DNA of 64,000 nt from Aquimarina aquimarini (GCF_900299535.1 NZ_OMKE01000049.1:98014-162013); one strand, 5' to 3'. Shown: positions 36,374 through 45,770, counted from the stretch's first letter. The notes: generated by a model not told the origin, from the sequence alone. Translations and numbers: made by a program.

Positions 36374-39016
36374 TTATTCTGTTTCTTCTATTTCGAGTCC
36401 TTTTTGATCATAGTCTTTCAGGTTCTTATGAATCTGAACTATCCTATAATTTGGCGAAGCAATTGTAAAATAGGAATTCTCTACTTTTTCGTGGTATTTC
36501 TTTTTTCTATCCCATTTTGTTAAATCTACTCCCCTGGTATCTTCTGTCTTACCAAGTGACAGCAACTCTCCCAGTCCTTCTGCTACTAGTCTATTACCAT
36601 TTGTATGCACAACTACAAATTGCTCATCTTTAGTATACACATCTAGCGAAACTTTCATTTTATCATACCTTAATTCTTTAATAATTGCCTCGATATTCTC
36701 TTTTAGAGCTTGCGCTTGATTCTCTCCAAAGGTAGAGAAAGTATAAACTAATTTATGATTATCTAACTCATCTGTAGCAGTCAAAAATACATTGTCTTGT
36801 ATTTGAGGGATCGTGATTTGATAAATCATCTGTGCTTTTTTACCCTCTGGGCTTTGGGGATAATTTAGTGACACATAATTGAGAGCTTCTTTATAAGCCT
36901 GAAATCCTCTATACCTACCTATCGCCTGCGCTTTAAGCAACTCAAATTTTGGTAAATAATCTTCATCACCTCCAAATTTTATAATCATTCTATCACTATC
37001 TCTTATGACAGATGCATATTGCTGATTTTGAAAATCTCTATACAACTTATTATATATAGATTTTGAACTATTCTGGTCATCCTCTAATTCCTGATTAGGG
37101 TTCTGAAGGATTTTTGCATACCTAGATTCTCCATGATTATTCATAATATCCTGCATATATTCATTAGATTTTAAGGTATTACCTTGCAACACATAAATCT
37201 TATATAGGTTGTATTTTGAAGGAACAATCAAACGTTCTTCGGGATCATTTGTCAATAAACCTTCAAATTTATCGATAGCTAAGCCATACTCCTGAAATTT
37301 TTCTTTATAAATCACCCCTAATTGATAGTATGCAAAGTTACGATCAGTCTTTAAACTATCTAGAATAACTGGATCAGATGGTAATTGAGCTACATATGTT
37401 TGAGGATCAAATGCTGGGTCTTTATCTATCGAATATTCTTCTTTCTTTTTCTCCTCTACCGTAGAAACGGCACTTGGATTTGCAATACTTGAGACCCTCC
37501 AATTGTCTTGCAACTCACGATTACCGTATGTTCTTTTAAAAGCTGTTTTACCATAAGCCACTATGGTTTGATTATAAAAATAAAACGTTCCTTCTCCTGC
37601 ATTTGGCCCTTTGGTAGCAGTTGTAAAACCCGACCCTGGTTGTCTATATCGCTGCTCTGCGGGTAATTCTCCTTTTATTCTGGCTATCTCTGCCGCTTTT
37701 TCTGCCTCAATAGCTTTGTTCTTGAGCTTGTCTGTATATGCTGCATAATAGGCTGTTCTCTCTTCTGGAGACATTGCTACTACAGTAAGAATACTATCAT
37801 TGGTTCTGGCAATCCCTTCATATAAAATAACATCCTCGAGATTATCTCGTTTTTTCTTTAATACCCTATATCTTTTTGAATTTACTACCATCCTCTGTAG
37901 TGTACTATCATAATATGCACCAGAAACAGCGTATTCTTTTCTATCAAAACTTATATCTCCTAGTGTATAATAATTGATTGACTCCAGATATTTATCTGTA
38001 GATTTTGTACGTAATGATTTATTATAATACTCTATTGCCAAGTCAGTAGAATCCAAGGTTTTGAAGTAGACTGCTTTTTGATTGTATATTTTATCTAGAA
38101 ACGGTCTGTTTTCTCTATTTTTTTCTAGATCTGTCAATAATTCTAGAAACTCCTCTTTATTACCATTCTCATAATTAAAATTTCTTGCCTTGGCCATATA
38201 GGCATTCATCATATATTTTCTGGGTGTCCTTCGGTTTAGATCTATAACCTGATCAAAGGCATAGTTTGCGCTATCTTTATACCCTAATTCATTGAGCAAT
38301 TGCCCCTTTATATATAGATACCTACCCCTTTCTTCATTTTTTTTGGTATGTACTGCGGCTTTAGTAATATAGGTAACAGCAGTGTCTTTTTTTTCTAGGT
38401 TTATATATGCTTGAGCCATCATTGCAACTGCATCTGCATAATCCTGAGGTTTCATAAACTCCTGTTCTATCATCCTGTTTAAATCCTCTATAGCCTTATC
38501 ATTATTATCCAAACGAAGATTTGTTTTGGCTCTCCAAACTTTAGCATGATTAATTGTATTACTAGTTGGATACTTATAAAGGATATAATTAAATGCTTCT
38601 AAGGCGGGAACAAAACGTTGCTCAAAATAGCGGGCTTTACCTAATAATAAAAAAGCTTCATCAATTTTAGGATTACGCTCCTTATTATCAATAAGCATAC
38701 TATGCCTTTGTATTGCTTTTACTGCTTTTTCTTCTGCTCTGTCAAAATTTTGATTTAGAACTTCATTGGGAAGCCTTACATCCTCACTTACAATCATACG
38801 CTCTACTGGTAGTAACTCCCAGAAGTTATCATTGTATGACTGAATAATGTCTTCTTTACCTTTATCAAATGCCAAACGGCCATTGTATAGGGTATTATTT
38901 TTTGTGGTAAGATCATGCCATGCACGATTTACAAACTTGTTTTTCTTACGAGAACAAGCCAACCCTACCATAACTAAAAGTAACACTAAGGAGATTTGTG
39001 ATATTTTTTTTCCCAA
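36374..39016 (-). CDS. PorW/SprE-like gliding and type IX secretion lipoprotein
   Basis: An 880-residue lipoprotein (VMVGLACSRKK) with many TPR units in its first half, for example AFLLLGKARYFEQRFVPALEAFNYIL. The C-terminal third has a beta-rich domain. The start SRKKNKFVNRAWHDLTTKNNTLYNG is characteristic of SprE/PorW, which couple the T9SS motor to the outer-membrane translocon and are needed for gliding in F. johnsoniae. The T9SS cargo protein at 4963-8649 in the same window supports a working system. Confidence 0.9.
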   Translation of the reverse strand: MGKKISQISLVLLLVMVGLACSRKKNKFVNRAWHDLTTKNNTLYNGRLAFDKGKEDIIQSYNDNFWELLPVERMIVSEDVRLPNEVLNQNFDRAEEKAVKAIQRHSMLIDNKERNPKIDEAFLLLGKARYFEQRFVPALEAFNYILYKYPTSNTINHAKVWRAKTNLRLDNNDKAIEDLNRMIEQEFMKPQDYADAVAMMAQAYINLEKKDTAVTYITKAAVHTKKNEERGRYLYIKGQLLNELGYKDSANYAFDQVIDLNRRTPRKYMMNAYMAKARNFNYENGNKEEFLELLTDLEKNRENRPFLDKIYNQKAVYFKTLDSTDLAIEYYNKSLRTKSTDKYLESINYYTLGDISFDRKEYAVSGAYYDSTLQRMVVNSKRYRVLKKKRDNLEDVILYEGIARTNDSILTVVAMSPEERTAYYAAYTDKLKNKAIEAEKAAEIARIKGELPAEQRYRQPGSGFTTATKGPNAGEGTFYFYNQTIVAYGKTAFKRTYGNRELQDNWRVSSIANPSAVSTVEEKKKEEYSIDKDPAFDPQTYVAQLPSDPVILDSLKTDRNFAYYQLGVIYKEKFQEYGLAIDKFEGLLTNDPEERLIVPSKYNLYKIYVLQGNTLKSNEYMQDIMNNHGESRYAKILQNPNQELEDDQNSSKSIYNKLYRDFQNQQYASVIRDSDRMIIKFGGDEDYLPKFELLKAQAIGRYRGFQAYKEALNYVSLNYPQSPEGKKAQMIYQITIPQIQDNVFLTATDELDNHKLVYTFSTFGENQAQALKENIEAIIKELRYDKMKVSLDVYTKDEQFVVVHTNGNRLVAEGLGELLSLGKTEDTRGVDLTKWDRKKKYHEKVENSYFTIASPNYRIVQIHKNLKDYDQKGLEIEETE

Positions 39017-39659
39017 ACCAGATATTTTTATAAGTGTGATAACTAAAAAACTAGCTTTTTAGTGTGTTTACTTTGCATAAAAACAGAATATACAGGGTAA
39101 AAATACATTTCTTTCAGTAAAAAACGGGTTATTAACATATTTTTCTATGTGTAATTATTGTTTTTAGGAGCATTGTTTGACTTATTAACAATAGAAACAT
39201 CTTTTTTATACCATTCCTAATTGCTATTTCTACTTAAAAATTATTATACCTAATTAAATCTAAAACTCAGAGGAAGCTATTCTTGTGTTGCAAATATTCA
39301 TGCTACTTATAGAACTGACATAGAATATCAGTTTTGTGGTAGCATAAAAATCCCCACCAATGAATATCGTGATGTTTTTACTGGTTTTCTGTAAGGTGTA
39401 AATAGATAAGGTATCTAACACAATCAAGAGAGTCTAAATAATGTTATCAAAGAAAATAATTTGTTATATGTCACGTTATTTAGAAAATCGCAATTATTCC
39501 CATTAACCAAAATTATGTTTTAGAAAATCTATTACATAATTTGGGATTATATAAATATTATTTGATAACTTCATTGTCATATTTATTTACACAAATCAAT
39601 TAGACTCACACCTTGAGTGTCTATAAATGTTTAAGGTAAAACCTCTTAAAACTCTTATT
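39017..39659. other. Long divergent intergenic region with a two-tier hairpin
   Basis: No convincing ORF lies between the porW/sprE start and the double-glycine peptide start. One structured element is visible: ATGCTAC (39300-39306) pairs with GTAGCAT (39339-39345), and inside it AACTGA (39313-39318) pairs with TCAGTT (39328-39333). It could be a small RNA, a leader structure or a relic. No TAnnTTTG box was found close to either gene. Confidence 0.4.
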
Positions 39660-39851
39660 ATGAAATCAAAATTGTTAAAACTAGGGAAAGTACTTAACAA
39701 AAAACAACAGCAAAGCATTACTGGCGGTGCTCACAGACCTTGTACCAGTCATAGGGATTGCCCTGGTGGACAAGGATGTTGTTATGCTACAGAGTTATGC
39801 TTTTTGGATTCTTATCCTGGTTTACAACCTGGTGGCACTTGCTGGAGTTAA
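39660..39851 (+). CDS. Double-glycine-leader peptide with six-cysteine knottin-like core
   Basis: I start at ATG 39660, giving 63 residues. The first 23 (MKSKLLKLGKVLNKKQQQSI plus TGG) form a bacteriocin-type leader with a double-glycine cleavage site, as in many Bacteroidetes natural-product precursors. The predicted 40-residue core has six cysteines spaced C-X5-C-X5-CC-X5-C-X13-C. This is the pattern of inhibitor-cystine-knot peptides, and RDCPGGQGCC also recalls WAP-type four-disulfide cores. No peptidase-containing ABC transporter, lanthionine enzyme or immunity gene is in the window. A secreted disulfide-rich peptide (antimicrobial, inhibitor or signal) is inferred. Confidence 0.7.
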   Translation: MKSKLLKLGKVLNKKQQQSITGGAHRPCTSHRDCPGGQGCCYATELCFLDSYPGLQPGGTCWS

Positions 39852-40247
39852 TCATGTAATACTAATTATATTTTGACCACAGCAGTAGCATTCTTTTTTT
39901 GTGCCTACTTCAAAACGAAAATAGTTTAAAACAATTAGGGTATTGAACTCATTTTTTTCTATACTCTACTCTGTCTATATACTATAATCATTCATTTTTT
40001 TCTCATGAAGTGATTTCTATTGCTTTGATTTTAGTAAAAAAATAAATAGAAACCTCATCTTTGGTTTCCATTTTTGAGAAGCAAAATTTATATTTTACTC
40101 TCTAATTTTACTATAAAATCAAGCTACTTTTATTGCATTTACTATTTTTGTCAAAAATTAAAGAAATAAGACCTTTGACAATCAATCATGGGAGTTGTTT
40201 AACTTCATGATTTGATGATTCAAATCTAATATTTTAGAAAAATTACA
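39852..40247. other. Intergenic region with one weak terminator
   Basis: About 400 AT-rich bases with no supported ORF. A hairpin, GAAACC (40049-40054) with GGTTTC (40063-40068), followed by a T-run, may end the peptide transcript. I see nothing else. Confidence 0.4.
40049..40068 (+). terminator. Weak hairpin terminator
   Basis: A 6-bp stem with an 8-base loop is followed by catttttg. It is about 200 bases after the peptide gene. Confidence 0.4.
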
Positions 40248-41300
40248 ATGTCAGATTTCCATAAACTATCTATCAGCACTATCACTAGAGAAACCTCTCT
40301 CGCAGTTTCAATAACCTTTGATGTTCCGCAGGCTTTAAAAGACACCTACTCCTTTACCGCTGGACAATACATCACTATAAAAACAGAGGTGCAAGGAAAA
40401 GAAGTAAGAAGGGCCTACTCTATTTGCAGTGCTCCCCAATGTGATACCCTCAAAGTAACAGTAAAAGAAATACCCAACGGTACTTTTTCTACCATTGCTA
40501 ATAATGAATTGAAAGAAGGTGATATACTAGAGGTACATCCACCACAAGGTAATTTTTTGCTCACAACCAATTCCCAAGTACAAAAAACCTATGGAGCCTT
40601 TACTGCAGGTAGTGGAATTACCCCAATAATGAGTATGATCAAAGCTGTTTTAAAGCAAGAACCCAATAGTCGCTTTGTATTGGTATATGGTAATAAGACA
40701 CCACAAGAAACTATTTTTTATAAAGAGCTATCAGAATTACAAGAACAGTATGCTGACCGTTTATTTATAGAATTTGTTTATAGTAGAAGCCACGAGGATA
40801 ATGCTCATTTTGGAAGAATAGAAAAACCAACCATAAATTATATTTTAAAAAACAAATATAAAGATCTTTCCTTCTCCTCATTTTACCTTTGTGGTCCCGA
40901 GGAAATGATTGATACTGTTTCTTCTATACTATCAGAAAATGGCACTCCAAAAGAAGATATTCATTTTGAATTATTTACCAGTAGTGCAGAAACCGTAGAA
41001 ATAGACACCAATCTAGATGGTAAATCCAATATAACCATATTGGTGGATGATGAGGAATTCTGTTTTACCATGGATCAGAAAAAAACCATTTTAGATGCCG
41101 CTCTAGAAGAGGATATCGATGCTCCTTATTCCTGCCAAGGAGGTGTTTGTAGTTCTTGTATTTGTAAAATTACGATTGGTACTGCTGTGATGGAAAAAAA
41201 CAGTATTCTCACCGATACTGAAATTGCAGAAGGATTCGTTTTAGCATGTATGGCACACCCTACTACTGCAACTATTACTGTTGATTTTGATGATGTATAA
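40248..41300 (+). CDS. PaaE-like ferredoxin reductase (FAD, NAD(P), plant-type 2Fe-2S)
   Basis: A 350-residue electron-transfer flavoprotein. The FAD domain has RAYSICSAP at 55-63, the NAD(P) domain has GSGITPIMSM near 115, and a C-terminal plant-type ferredoxin domain has cysteines at 296, 301, 304 and 334 (C-X4-C-X2-C-X29-C). This order is that of PaaE, the reductase of phenylacetyl-CoA epoxidase, and related oxygenase reductases. None of the paaABCD genes or another oxygenase is nearby, so its partner is unknown. The di-iron hydroxylase at 16293-17165 is far away and only a speculative partner. Confidence 0.88.
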   Translation: MSDFHKLSISTITRETSLAVSITFDVPQALKDTYSFTAGQYITIKTEVQGKEVRRAYSICSAPQCDTLKVTVKEIPNGTFSTIANNELKEGDILEVHPPQGNFLLTTNSQVQKTYGAFTAGSGITPIMSMIKAVLKQEPNSRFVLVYGNKTPQETIFYKELSELQEQYADRLFIEFVYSRSHEDNAHFGRIEKPTINYILKNKYKDLSFSSFYLCGPEEMIDTVSSILSENGTPKEDIHFELFTSSAETVEIDTNLDGKSNITILVDDEEFCFTMDQKKTILDAALEEDIDAPYSCQGGVCSSCICKITIGTAVMEKNSILTDTEIAEGFVLACMAHPTTATITVDFDDV

Positions 41301-41399
41301 ACAATTCTAGAATATCGAAATCTCTCACAGGGGTTCGCTAGAAATGGTTTCTAAAAAGAAATTTTTATCTTGTTACATAACAATAACCATATTCTAGAA

Positions 41400-41576
41400 A
41401 TGACAAATAGATTTACTCCTATTTCTTATGATAAATTTGGAAATGTTAATGAATTGAAAGTAGAATATTTCAATAATAACACTGAATTTTTCACTAAATT
41501 AGTGGTTGATATACTACTCAAACGGGCCTCATACCTCATAAATAAACCGTTAGTTGCAAGCTACAAATGTCCATAG
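41400..41576 (+). CDS. Doubtful small ORF upstream of mogA
   Basis: A 58-residue frame starting at ATG 41400 (an in-frame upstream start also exists). Composition is plausible (MTNRFTPISYDKFGNVNELK) but no family, ribosome-binding site or signal was recognised. It fills most of the 304-base gap between the reductase and mogA. It may be real or chance. Confidence 0.2.
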   Translation: MTNRFTPISYDKFGNVNELKVEYFNNNTEFFTKLVVDILLKRASYLINKPLVASYKCP

Positions 41577-41604
41577 AAGAACCTAAAATGAAGTAACGAA
41601 AAAT

Positions 41605-42180
41605 ATGTCAATAGTCAAAATAGGAATATTAACCGTAAGCGATAGAGCCAATGCGGGTATTTATGAAGATCTAAGTGGAAAAGCAATTATAAATACTCTA
41701 AATGATTATTTAACTTCAAAATGGAAAGAAGTATATAAAATAGTGCCAGATGAACAAGAAATTATTGAACAGGCCCTTGTCCAAATGGTTGATCATGAAA
41801 AATGTTGTCTAGTGATTACAACTGGTGGCACAGGCCCTTCTAGAAGAGATGTTACACCAGAAGCAACTGAAAATGTGTGTGATAGAATGATGCCTGGCTT
41901 TGGAGAACTTATGAGGGCAGAATCTTTAAAATTCGTACCGACCGCAATTCTTTCAAGACAGACTGCTGGACTCAGAGGTACTAGTTTAATTATTAATCTG
42001 CCTGGAAAACCAAAATCAATCAGAGAATGTTTAGATGCAGTTTTTCCTGCTGTTCCATATTGTATTGACCTAATGGATGGACCATTCTTAAAATGCAATG
42101 AAGATGTAATTAAGCCATTCAGGCCAAAGAAAAAATTAAAACCCACAACTAGTCGAGTAGATAGCCCTCCCCATGATTGA
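41605..42180 (+). CDS. mogA: Molybdopterin adenylyltransferase
   Basis: A 191-residue MogA-like enzyme that adenylylates molybdopterin before molybdate insertion. ILTVSDRANAGIYEDLSG, TTGGTGPSRRDVTPEAT and LRGTSLIINLPGKPKSIRECLDAVFPAVPY are strong family motifs, including the TGGTG nucleotide-binding loop. The length matches MogA rather than MoaB or MoeA. No other molybdenum-cofactor gene or molybdoenzyme is in the window, so it is an orphan here. Confidence 0.92.
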   Translation: MSIVKIGILTVSDRANAGIYEDLSGKAIINTLNDYLTSKWKEVYKIVPDEQEIIEQALVQMVDHEKCCLVITTGGTGPSRRDVTPEATENVCDRMMPGFGELMRAESLKFVPTAILSRQTAGLRGTSLIINLPGKPKSIRECLDAVFPAVPYCIDLMDGPFLKCNEDVIKPFRPKKKLKPTTSRVDSPPHD

Positions 42181-42688
42181 GGAGAGTATGATTTTCATAC
42201 CATCATATAAACTGGTCTTTTAACGGTTGATAAGCCATCTTCTCATCGCCTTTTATTGTACTTTAAGCATGGACTATTTCGTAAAGCTCCTTGGGGGTGA
42301 ATTTCTTGTTCAGTCCTTACTTGTGAGACGTTTCTATTCTCAATTCATTCCCTAATAAGTATCATAACTTCTCCAGAACTAACTTGTAGCTCTAGAGATC
42401 TTCCTAAATAAAGATATTTTCTTTTATTTGATCTCTACCACACCTACTGAAGAACTCATCATTTCTGATTTTAAAGTAATCTTTATACCTATCTATCAAT
42501 ATTTTAACCTTATCCCCCAGAGATTTGCACCCTCTAGATGAATTATATATCTTAGGTAACTAAAAAATAACAATACCGTGTACATATAAAACCTTAACTG
42601 CCTTAAAAATCAGTTTAATCAAACCATTGCACATCACAAAAACTACACACTATTAGCATGCAAACTAAAACACATTAAATCATACATA
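42181..42688 (-). pseudogene. Intergenic region with a decayed coding stretch on the minus strand
   Basis: No intact ORF. On the minus strand from about 42560 to 42240 one frame reads as sensible protein (KSLGDKVKILIDRYKDYF, then KIRNDEFFSRCGRDQIKENI, and later NKKFTPKELYEIVHA) but is broken by at least five stops. The composition suggests a degraded gene, but I cannot name the family. Confidence 0.35.
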
Positions 42689-43807
42689 ATGATTCAAAAA
42701 AACAGTATTCTACTACTAGTAATATGTCTAATCATTGGGAGCTGCTCAAAAAAACAACCACAAGAACAAAAACATTTTGTTGAAGAAAACGGCACAATTC
42801 ATGTTCCTTCATTTATTTTACCAGAATCACAGTTCTTAAGTGATGAAAGCAAGAGTATTCTAAAAGAACACCGTGCTTATAAAATCAAAGCGTTGAATGA
42901 AATGCAACGTGCTTGTCCTTCTCCAAAAAAAGGAGCCAGTCTTAAGGAAAGAAAACAACACAGAGAATGTTTAGCCTCTCACTTTTATACGACACCATTA
43001 TACAAAAAAACCATTGAGAGATATCCTGTTGATATTAAAATCGATACCATAAATGGGGTTTACACTGAAGTATTTATGCCTAAAGAAGGTACTACAAAAG
43101 AAAACCAAAACAAGGTTTTAATCAGTTTACATTCTGGTGCATTTCAATTTGACTCTCGAACAGCAAGCAGGATAGAGTCCATTCCTATTGCAGCCCTAAG
43201 TGGGATAAAAGTGATTAGTATTGACTATAGAATGGGACCAGAACATCAATTTCCTGCAGCTAGTGAAGATGTTACTACTGTATACAAATCTTTATTAGAA
43301 AAATATAAACCACAAAATATTGGCATTTATGGAACAGCAGCTGGTGCGCAATTGGTTTCACAAGCATTGGCATGGTTTCAGAAAGAAAACCTTCCGAGTC
43401 CTGGCGCTGTAGGAATGATCGGCATGGCAGCAGCCCAGCCAAGACCAAAAACAGATACAATGCACATTGTTTCTGCCATAGAAGGACATCACGGAATCGC
43501 TCCTTTCACTGTTTTTGAGCCTTACTATGGATCTGATCCAGATTTTGACGACCCTCTTTTAGTCCCATTAAATTCTAAGAAAATACTTTCAAAATTCCCA
43601 CCATCTTTGCTCATTGTTTCAACTCGTGATTTTCATATGAGTTCTGTCATTTACACACATACCCAATTGGTGAAGCTTGGGGTAGAAGCTGATCTACATG
43701 TATGGGAAGGTGTAGGGCATGTATTTACAGAGAATGTTGAATTACCAGAATCTAAAGAAGCCTTTAATGTAATCGTTAATTTCTTCAAAAAACATTTGTA
43801 TCAATAG
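42689..43807 (+). CDS. HSL-like alpha/beta hydrolase lipoprotein lacking the catalytic serine
   Basis: A 372-residue lipoprotein (CLIIGSCSKK, cysteine at 19). It has the hormone-sensitive-lipase-type alpha/beta fold, with the oxyanion region LHSGAF at 147-152 and DYRMGPEHQFPAA at 179-191. The nucleophile elbow, normally G-x-S-x-G, reads G-T-A-A-G at 215-219, so the serine at 217 is alanine. The expected acid (Asp314 in STRDFHMSS) and base (His344 in GVGHVFTE) are present. It is therefore probably a pseudo-esterase with a binding role, or it uses another nucleophile. Its neighbours give no clue. Confidence 0.85.
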   Translation: MIQKNSILLLVICLIIGSCSKKQPQEQKHFVEENGTIHVPSFILPESQFLSDESKSILKEHRAYKIKALNEMQRACPSPKKGASLKERKQHRECLASHFYTTPLYKKTIERYPVDIKIDTINGVYTEVFMPKEGTTKENQNKVLISLHSGAFQFDSRTASRIESIPIAALSGIKVISIDYRMGPEHQFPAASEDVTTVYKSLLEKYKPQNIGIYGTAAGAQLVSQALAWFQKENLPSPGAVGMIGMAAAQPRPKTDTMHIVSAIEGHHGIAPFTVFEPYYGSDPDFDDPLLVPLNSKKILSKFPPSLLIVSTRDFHMSSVIYTHTQLVKLGVEADLHVWEGVGHVFTENVELPESKEAFNVIVNFFKKHLYQ

Positions 43808-43947
43808 TAAGTACATTTAAGAATTAAGATGTATGGTTCTATTGTAACAAGTAAGAACTCTAAACTGAGTAAAAAGAAAAAGTATGTATAACACAATACT
43901 CTATAAAAATGTATTAAAACACATCATACAAGAAACATACTACACTA

Positions 43948-44475
43948 TTGACACGGACTAAAATACATACCACAAAGAAACTTCAAAAATTGATTAAAAA
44001 ATTTATTTCAATCAATAAGAATGAGCAATGCGGAAAACTTGGAAAGTGGAACGCTACTATTTTCTATGTAGATCGAAAAAAATGTTGGTTGCTCACAAAT
44101 GGATTGACAAAATACAATGTAATCTTGACAGATATAAAAGCGATTGACTTAAAAAACATTGAATCCATCTTTAAAAACGCATTTTACACCCAACTAATGT
44201 ATGATGGAATAATAACGGAGTTTGAAAACATAGAGTCAATTATTGGCAATATAGATTTCTTACCAACCGATAATGACCGAAGCACTACTGGATTTCAAAA
44301 TCAGAGACTTTACGAATTGGATTTGTGGAAATATAGTTACGGAAAATTAGAAAATATGCCCATTAACGATTTAACAAACAGAATGAATACAAGCCCCATT
44401 CATATTGGCAAAGGACAAAAAATGTCAGACTATACCAATTCGATTAGAGAAATAAAAAAAATTATGACCAAATAA
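43948..44475 (+). CDS. DUF6933-like protein
   Basis: A 175-residue protein with a TTG start, since no ATG lies nearby and TKKLQKLIKKFI is the usual beginning of the family. GKWNATIFYVDRKKCWLLTN and TNGLTKYNVILTDI follow. The family has no known function and is common in mobile or cassette-like contexts. It is the first of the single-gene units of the accessory region. Confidence 0.72.
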   Translation: MTRTKIHTTKKLQKLIKKFISINKNEQCGKLGKWNATIFYVDRKKCWLLTNGLTKYNVILTDIKAIDLKNIESIFKNAFYTQLMYDGIITEFENIESIIGNIDFLPTDNDRSTTGFQNQRLYELDLWKYSYGKLENMPINDLTNRMNTSPIHIGKGQKMSDYTNSIREIKKIMTK

Positions 44476-44564
44476 CATAGAGCATCTAATATCAAGGTTT
44501 CACCATTGATTAACAACCAACAACAACTACTTAAAGCATTCCTTGACCAATTTAGGATTCATAA

Positions 44565-44646
44565 ATGAAAAAAATAATAGTATTTTTATTCTTACTATAA
44601 ATAAGTATAAGTGCTATGGTGGCTGTATTTTATTGTTACACACGGT
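44565..44646 (+). repeat. Intergenic repeats R1 and R2, attC-like 3' end
   Basis: An R1 copy (44565-44590: ATG, A/T-run, ataatagta, T-run) recurs at 45701, 56019 and 59003. The R2 copy that follows (44603-44641) matches 61131-61170 at about 80 percent, and both end in GTTA followed by a purine/pyrimidine core (GTTACACAC here, GTTATAAGC there). R2 looks like the 3' half of an integron attC site. Confidence 0.6.
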
Positions 44647-44647
44647 T

Positions 44648-45142
44648 ATGAAAAACTTTATATTAATATTAATTCTGTTATTCTCAGCCGAGACTTATGC
44701 TCAAAAGTCTAACCTTGCAATATTTGATAATCTTGTAGGAAAAGCATGGAAAGCAGATGGAAATTGGGGAGATGGAAAAAAATTCAAACAAGAAATTCGA
44801 TTTGATTATTCCTTGGATAGTACACTAGTCATTGCAAAATCTATTGGATTCATCAATAAAGAACAAACTGAATTAGGACTGAGAAATCACGGAATAAGAC
44901 AGTATGATAAAATTACTGAAAGCATAAAATTTTGGGAATTTGATATTTTCGGTGGACTGACCAAAGGAAACGTTTTTTCTGAAGGTAAAAATATCGTATA
45001 TCAATATATTTATGGAACTTCGACTGTAACAGATATGTGGGAATATATTGATGAATCAACTTATAATTTTAAAGTTGGAAATTATGAAAAGGGAGAATGG
45101 AAACAATTATATCTAAGTACTCAATTCAAAGTAGTTAAATAA
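44648..45142 (+). CDS. Secreted hypothetical protein
   Basis: I start at ATG 44648, which gives a signal peptide (KNFILILILLFSAETYA) and excludes 35 residues that come from the upstream repeats. The 164-residue product has FDNLVGKAWKADGNWGDGKK and IRFDYSLDSTLVIAK, which resemble small lipocalin-like heme- or fatty-acid-binding exported proteins of flavobacteria. Single-gene unit; function unknown. Confidence 0.65.
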   Translation: MKNFILILILLFSAETYAQKSNLAIFDNLVGKAWKADGNWGDGKKFKQEIRFDYSLDSTLVIAKSIGFINKEQTELGLRNHGIRQYDKITESIKFWEFDIFGGLTKGNVFSEGKNIVYQYIYGTSTVTDMWEYIDESTYNFKVGNYEKGEWKQLYLSTQFKVVK

Positions 45143-45232
45143 AAAACAACTACTGCAATCACCTATAACCATCACTACGTAACACATTGCCAAGCTATCT
45201 CAAATAATGAAATACAAATGGGTGAAATAATT

Positions 45233-45556
45233 ATGGAAATCTTTTTAGAATGGGTTATTGGTGGAATCTGGGGTATGTTGAATATGATGTATGATTGGAT
45301 TAAAGGGTTGATTTTCGGTATTCCAAAAAACGAAGTAGAAAGAAAAAGAATTGAAAAAAAATGGCTTTACAAAAAAGTAGCCTTAAAAAAGCAACTCGAT
45401 AATAGAATTGAAATTGGTACAACTGGAACTGTTATAGAATTGATTGATAACAAAACTGCTTTTATAGAATTTTATGATAAACAAGGAGAGCTTATTGAAA
45501 TTGACAATGAATTAATGTTTAAAATAAAATTGAAGAATATAAAACTGAAAAAATAA
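45233..45556 (+). CDS. Small hypothetical protein with N-terminal membrane segment
   Basis: The 107-residue reading from ATG 45233 (or 112 from 45218) has a hydrophobic start (EIFLEWVIGGIWGMLNMMYD), a basic linker and a C-terminal small beta domain (IEIGTTGTVIELIDNKTAFIEF). Similar proteins occur singly in accessory regions of Flavobacteriia. Function unknown. Confidence 0.6.
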   Translation: MEIFLEWVIGGIWGMLNMMYDWIKGLIFGIPKNEVERKRIEKKWLYKKVALKKQLDNRIEIGTTGTVIELIDNKTAFIEFYDKQGELIEIDNELMFKIKLKNIKLKK

Positions 45557-45660
45557 CGTATTACAATCGTCTATACCTGTTCAATAACCTCCATTGCGCC
45601 TCACACACCACCCACCATAAAAGTCTGGTAAATCAAACACACAACGAGTAACTATAAATA

Positions 45661-45736
45661 TTCACCAGCATTAATCTTTACAGTTACTTCTTACAATAAG
45701 TATGATAAAAAATAATAGTATTTTTATTGTTGTAAG
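45661..45736 (+). repeat. Intergenic repeat R1 (long copy)
   Basis: This 76-base copy aligns almost end to end with 58963-59036. It forms a hairpin: CTTACAATAA pairs with TTATTGTTGTAAG around an ATAAAAA/TTTTTAT inner stem. It ends in GTTGTAAG, another GTT-initial core just before a gene. Confidence 0.65.
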
Positions 45737-45770
45737 TAATTTAAAAAAAACAAAATCAATCGAATTTAAT

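Noticed and set aside
40248..41300. Part of a phenylacetate degradation operon
   Set aside because: The gene is PaaE-like but no paaA-D, paaG or paaK homologue is adjacent.
44543..44647. Upstream in-frame extension of the secreted protein gene (and similar extensions at 45702, 52354 and 55177)
   Set aside because: The extra residues are encoded by the dispersed intergenic repeats R1, R2, R5 and R3, and the internal ATG gives a normal signal peptide or family start.
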